DNA of 64,000 nucleotides, taken from contig JADJBC010000060.1 in the NCBI GenBank assembly GCA_016703945.1, positions 124,001-188,000 on the forward strand. The letters run 5' to 3'. Origin of the DNA: Candidatus Aalborgicola danicus. Its GTDB lineage: Bacteria; Pseudomonadota; Gammaproteobacteria; Burkholderiales; Burkholderiaceae_C. The notes beneath the pieces are model-generated. The model was given only the letters and a program-made list of their open reading frames with translations. It searched no databases and had not been told where the DNA came from. Positions 62,462 through 64,000 of this stretch are shown piece by piece (within the stretch, counting starts at the first letter, position 1; each line of letters opens with the position of its first letter). The translations under genes were made by a program, and so were the position numbers.

Positions 62462-63364
62462 TCAGCCGGCGCGTTTAGAGTCCATTTGCCGAATCAGCTC
62501 CCGGGCTTCGTCGCCCTCTGGAATGTGTTGACCTCCATCGCGCCACTGCACCGCGGCCTTGAACCCCGCTTCCTGTGCATAACGCCGAAACCACAACCCT
62601 TCCGGGTTGTGCCGTGTGATTCCGTCAAACACCGTTGCCATCATTTGGGTTTGTTCCAGGCCCATGGTCAGCATCACCTGGTTGACGACCATCTTGTGCA
62701 TCGCCAGGTGGCTGTTGGGCACACCTGCAATACGGCTTGCCAGCTTCATGGTCTCTTCTTCCAGTTGGGCGAGCGGCGCAGCCAGGGTCGCCAAGCCCCA
62801 ATCGGCCGCAGTGCGTCCATCGATCGTGTTGCCCGTGAACATCATCTGTTTGGCACGCATCGGGCCCAAACGGTAGGTCCACATGGCGGTCGTGGGACAC
62901 CCCCACACGCGGGTCGGCATGTAGCCAATCTTTGCATCTTCGGCCATCACCAGGAGGTCGCAGCACATTGCAATATCACTGCCACCTGCGACAGCGGCAC
63001 CATGCACTTTGGCGATGGTTGGTTTGGGGCTTCTCCATAAACTCATGAAGTCCTCAGTGCAGCGCTTCATATGCTGGTAGTCGACCATAGGATCCCAAGG
63101 ATGCCGCTCTTGTTGGCACGGGTGGTCAGAGGTGTTTTCAGCGTACTCCACCAGATCGTAGCCACCGCAAAATCCCTTGCCCGATCCTTCAATCACGATG
63201 ACATGGACCTGCGCGTTGGTGTTGGCCCAATCGACCGCCGCGCGTATCTCACCCGGCATTTGGTCATTGATGGCATTGAATCGCTCGGGTCTGTTCAGCA
63301 GCAACCGCGCAATCGCCGGATTGCTCGGGTCCTGATCGATCTTGAGCGTTGCAAAATTCGGCAT
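62462..63364 (-). CDS. Enoyl-CoA hydratase/isomerase family protein
   Basis: 300 residues from ATG 63364, with GGAG upstream; the longer frame to 63421 is less likely. The crotonase fold shows LLLNRPERFNAIND near residue 17, VIVIEGSGKGFCGGYDL near 55 (oxyanion hole), and KVHGAAVAGGSDIAMCCDLLV near 118. The late glutamates typical of hydratases are not obvious, so another crotonase reaction is possible. It converges on the response regulator gene and belongs to a different function. Confidence 0.9.
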   Translation of the reverse strand: MPNFATLKIDQDPSNPAIARLLLNRPERFNAINDQMPGEIRAAVDWANTNAQVHVIVIEGSGKGFCGGYDLVEYAENTSDHPCQQERHPWDPMVDYQHMKRCTEDFMSLWRSPKPTIAKVHGAAVAGGSDIAMCCDLLVMAEDAKIGYMPTRVWGCPTTAMWTYRLGPMRAKQMMFTGNTIDGRTAADWGLATLAAPLAQLEEETMKLASRIAGVPNSHLAMHKMVVNQVMLTMGLEQTQMMATVFDGITRHNPEGLWFRRYAQEAGFKAAVQWRDGGQHIPEGDEARELIRQMDSKRAG

Positions 63365-63577
63365 GGGGGCTCCTTGAGGTCGGGAAGGTCCACTGTAGTC
63401 GACTCGGCGATGCAGTGGCACTCCATTCCATCGCAGAAATCCTGGGCGGCACGGTCAATAGCCAGGAGCGATACTTGACTCTGCGCAGGGCAGGATTGTC
63501 CTTTCGCCAGATCCCGCGGCGCGGCAGGTTCAGCATCGCTGGTTACGTTGTATTGCCGCTAACGATTGGAGCTATCG

Positions 63578-64000
63578 ATGCTGACACGGCTAAACAAAAT
63601 TTTTCTGCGGATATGCACAGCGGCCTGTGTGTTTCCGCTTTGGTGTGCCCATGCTGCCGTCCTGGTGGACGACAAGGTGTTGCCCTGGCCCGGCGGCGTG
63701 GTGCATTGGGCGTACAACCCGGCGGATCAGTCACCCTTGCAGACAACCGAAGCATGGGTCGCCACCATGGCGGACACCATGGCGCGCTGGCAAGCGGTTT
63801 GCCGGGTTCAGTTTGTGTATGACGGACTGACCGATCTCACGACCTCAGGAGGTTCTGCGGTGCAGGCCATCGTCCAGTGGGACCCCTCCCAGTTGGCTTC
63901 AGGATCCGCGCAATCTGGCGCTACCAGCCTGGGTGTACAAATGACTGGCATACGCTTGCGGGACTATTCGACAGACCCATTCTTCATGGACGGTTATGCC
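63578..64000 (+). CDS. Start of a probable secreted zinc metallopeptidase, cut by window edge
   Basis: From ATG 63578 an open frame runs to the window end, 141 residues. The signal peptide is RLNKIFLRICTAACVFPLWCAHA. The mature part reads LPWPGGVVHWAYNP and MADTMARWQAVCRVQFVYDG, like the N-terminal part of astacin/matrixin-type peptidases. The HExxH zinc site, if present, would lie beyond the edge. So the class is tentative. Confidence 0.6.
   Translation, partial: MLTRLNKIFLRICTAACVFPLWCAHAAVLVDDKVLPWPGGVVHWAYNPADQSPLQTTEAWVATMADTMARWQAVCRVQFVYDGLTDLTTSGGSAVQAIVQWDPSQLASGSAQSGATSLGVQMTGIRLRDYSTDPFFMDGYA

Overview
The window looks like a chromosomal segment of a metabolically versatile betaproteobacterium (Burkholderiales, most like Comamonadaceae such as Rhodoferax or Polaromonas). 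This rests on gene content and style: System I cytochrome c maturation, a form II RuBisCO with CbbQ/CbbO, flavocytochrome c sulfide dehydrogenase, high G+C coding sequence, and a short dispersed intergenic repeat. No 16S gene is present, so the placement is an inference.

Layout. 1-4.3 kb: housekeeping genes (TPM-domain protein, LemA, SnoaL-like protein, YheT-type hydrolase, a c5-type cytochrome). 4.4-11.8 kb: a complete ccmABCDEFGHI operon followed by a TlpA-like thioredoxin. 11.9-15.5 kb: tRNA-Arg(CCG) followed by a small acquired-looking islet (NYN-domain protein, HIT protein with a poly-G-corrupted N-terminus, an SBD-HNH type IV restriction enzyme, a RelB-like remnant). 15.5-19.5 kb: gamma-glutamyltransferase and an S41 peptidase. 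19.7-26.7 kb: a sulfur island (rhodanese, ArsR-type sulfur regulator, DsrE, FccA, FccB, cytochrome c4, YeeE/YedE transporter, SoxH-like hydrolase, SoxW-like thioredoxin, Crp/Fnr regulator). 26.8-31.6 kb: cbbM-cbbQ-cbbO. 31.8-35.6 kb: TetR-controlled MacAB-like efflux genes. 36-38 kb: small membrane and Tim44-like proteins.

38.3-45.4 kb carries an unusual four-gene cassette: a TIR-TM-WD40 protein, a membrane-anchored protein of unknown family, a protein joining a SLOG-like region to a class III nucleotide cyclase, and a Crp-type cyclic-nucleotide-binding regulator (frameshifted). I regard this as the best candidate for an undescribed signalling or defence system.

46.6-62.4 kb is a large respiratory island: a monoheme cytochrome, a DsrO-like ferredoxin, an NrfD membrane subunit, a tetraheme cytochrome, a hemerythrin, a Met/Gly-repeat lipoprotein, a pentaheme cytochrome, a Tat-exported DmsA-like molybdoenzyme with its ferredoxin and TorD-type chaperone, a polyferredoxin, and a two-component system whose kinase carries a periplasmic CXXCH haem motif and whose regulator is sigma-54 dependent. 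Two sigma-54-type promoters and one perfect FNR box sit in this island. The 47.8-52.8 kb half holds many frameshifts and stops while 53-62 kb is intact, so the membrane module is either decaying or poorly sequenced.

The parts fit together: the ccm genes make the many c-type cytochromes, sulfide oxidation feeds electrons that could support CO2 fixation by form II RuBisCO, and the respiratory island would provide an alternative electron acceptor (or donor) under low oxygen. An enoyl-CoA hydratase and the start of a probable secreted metallopeptidase close the window.
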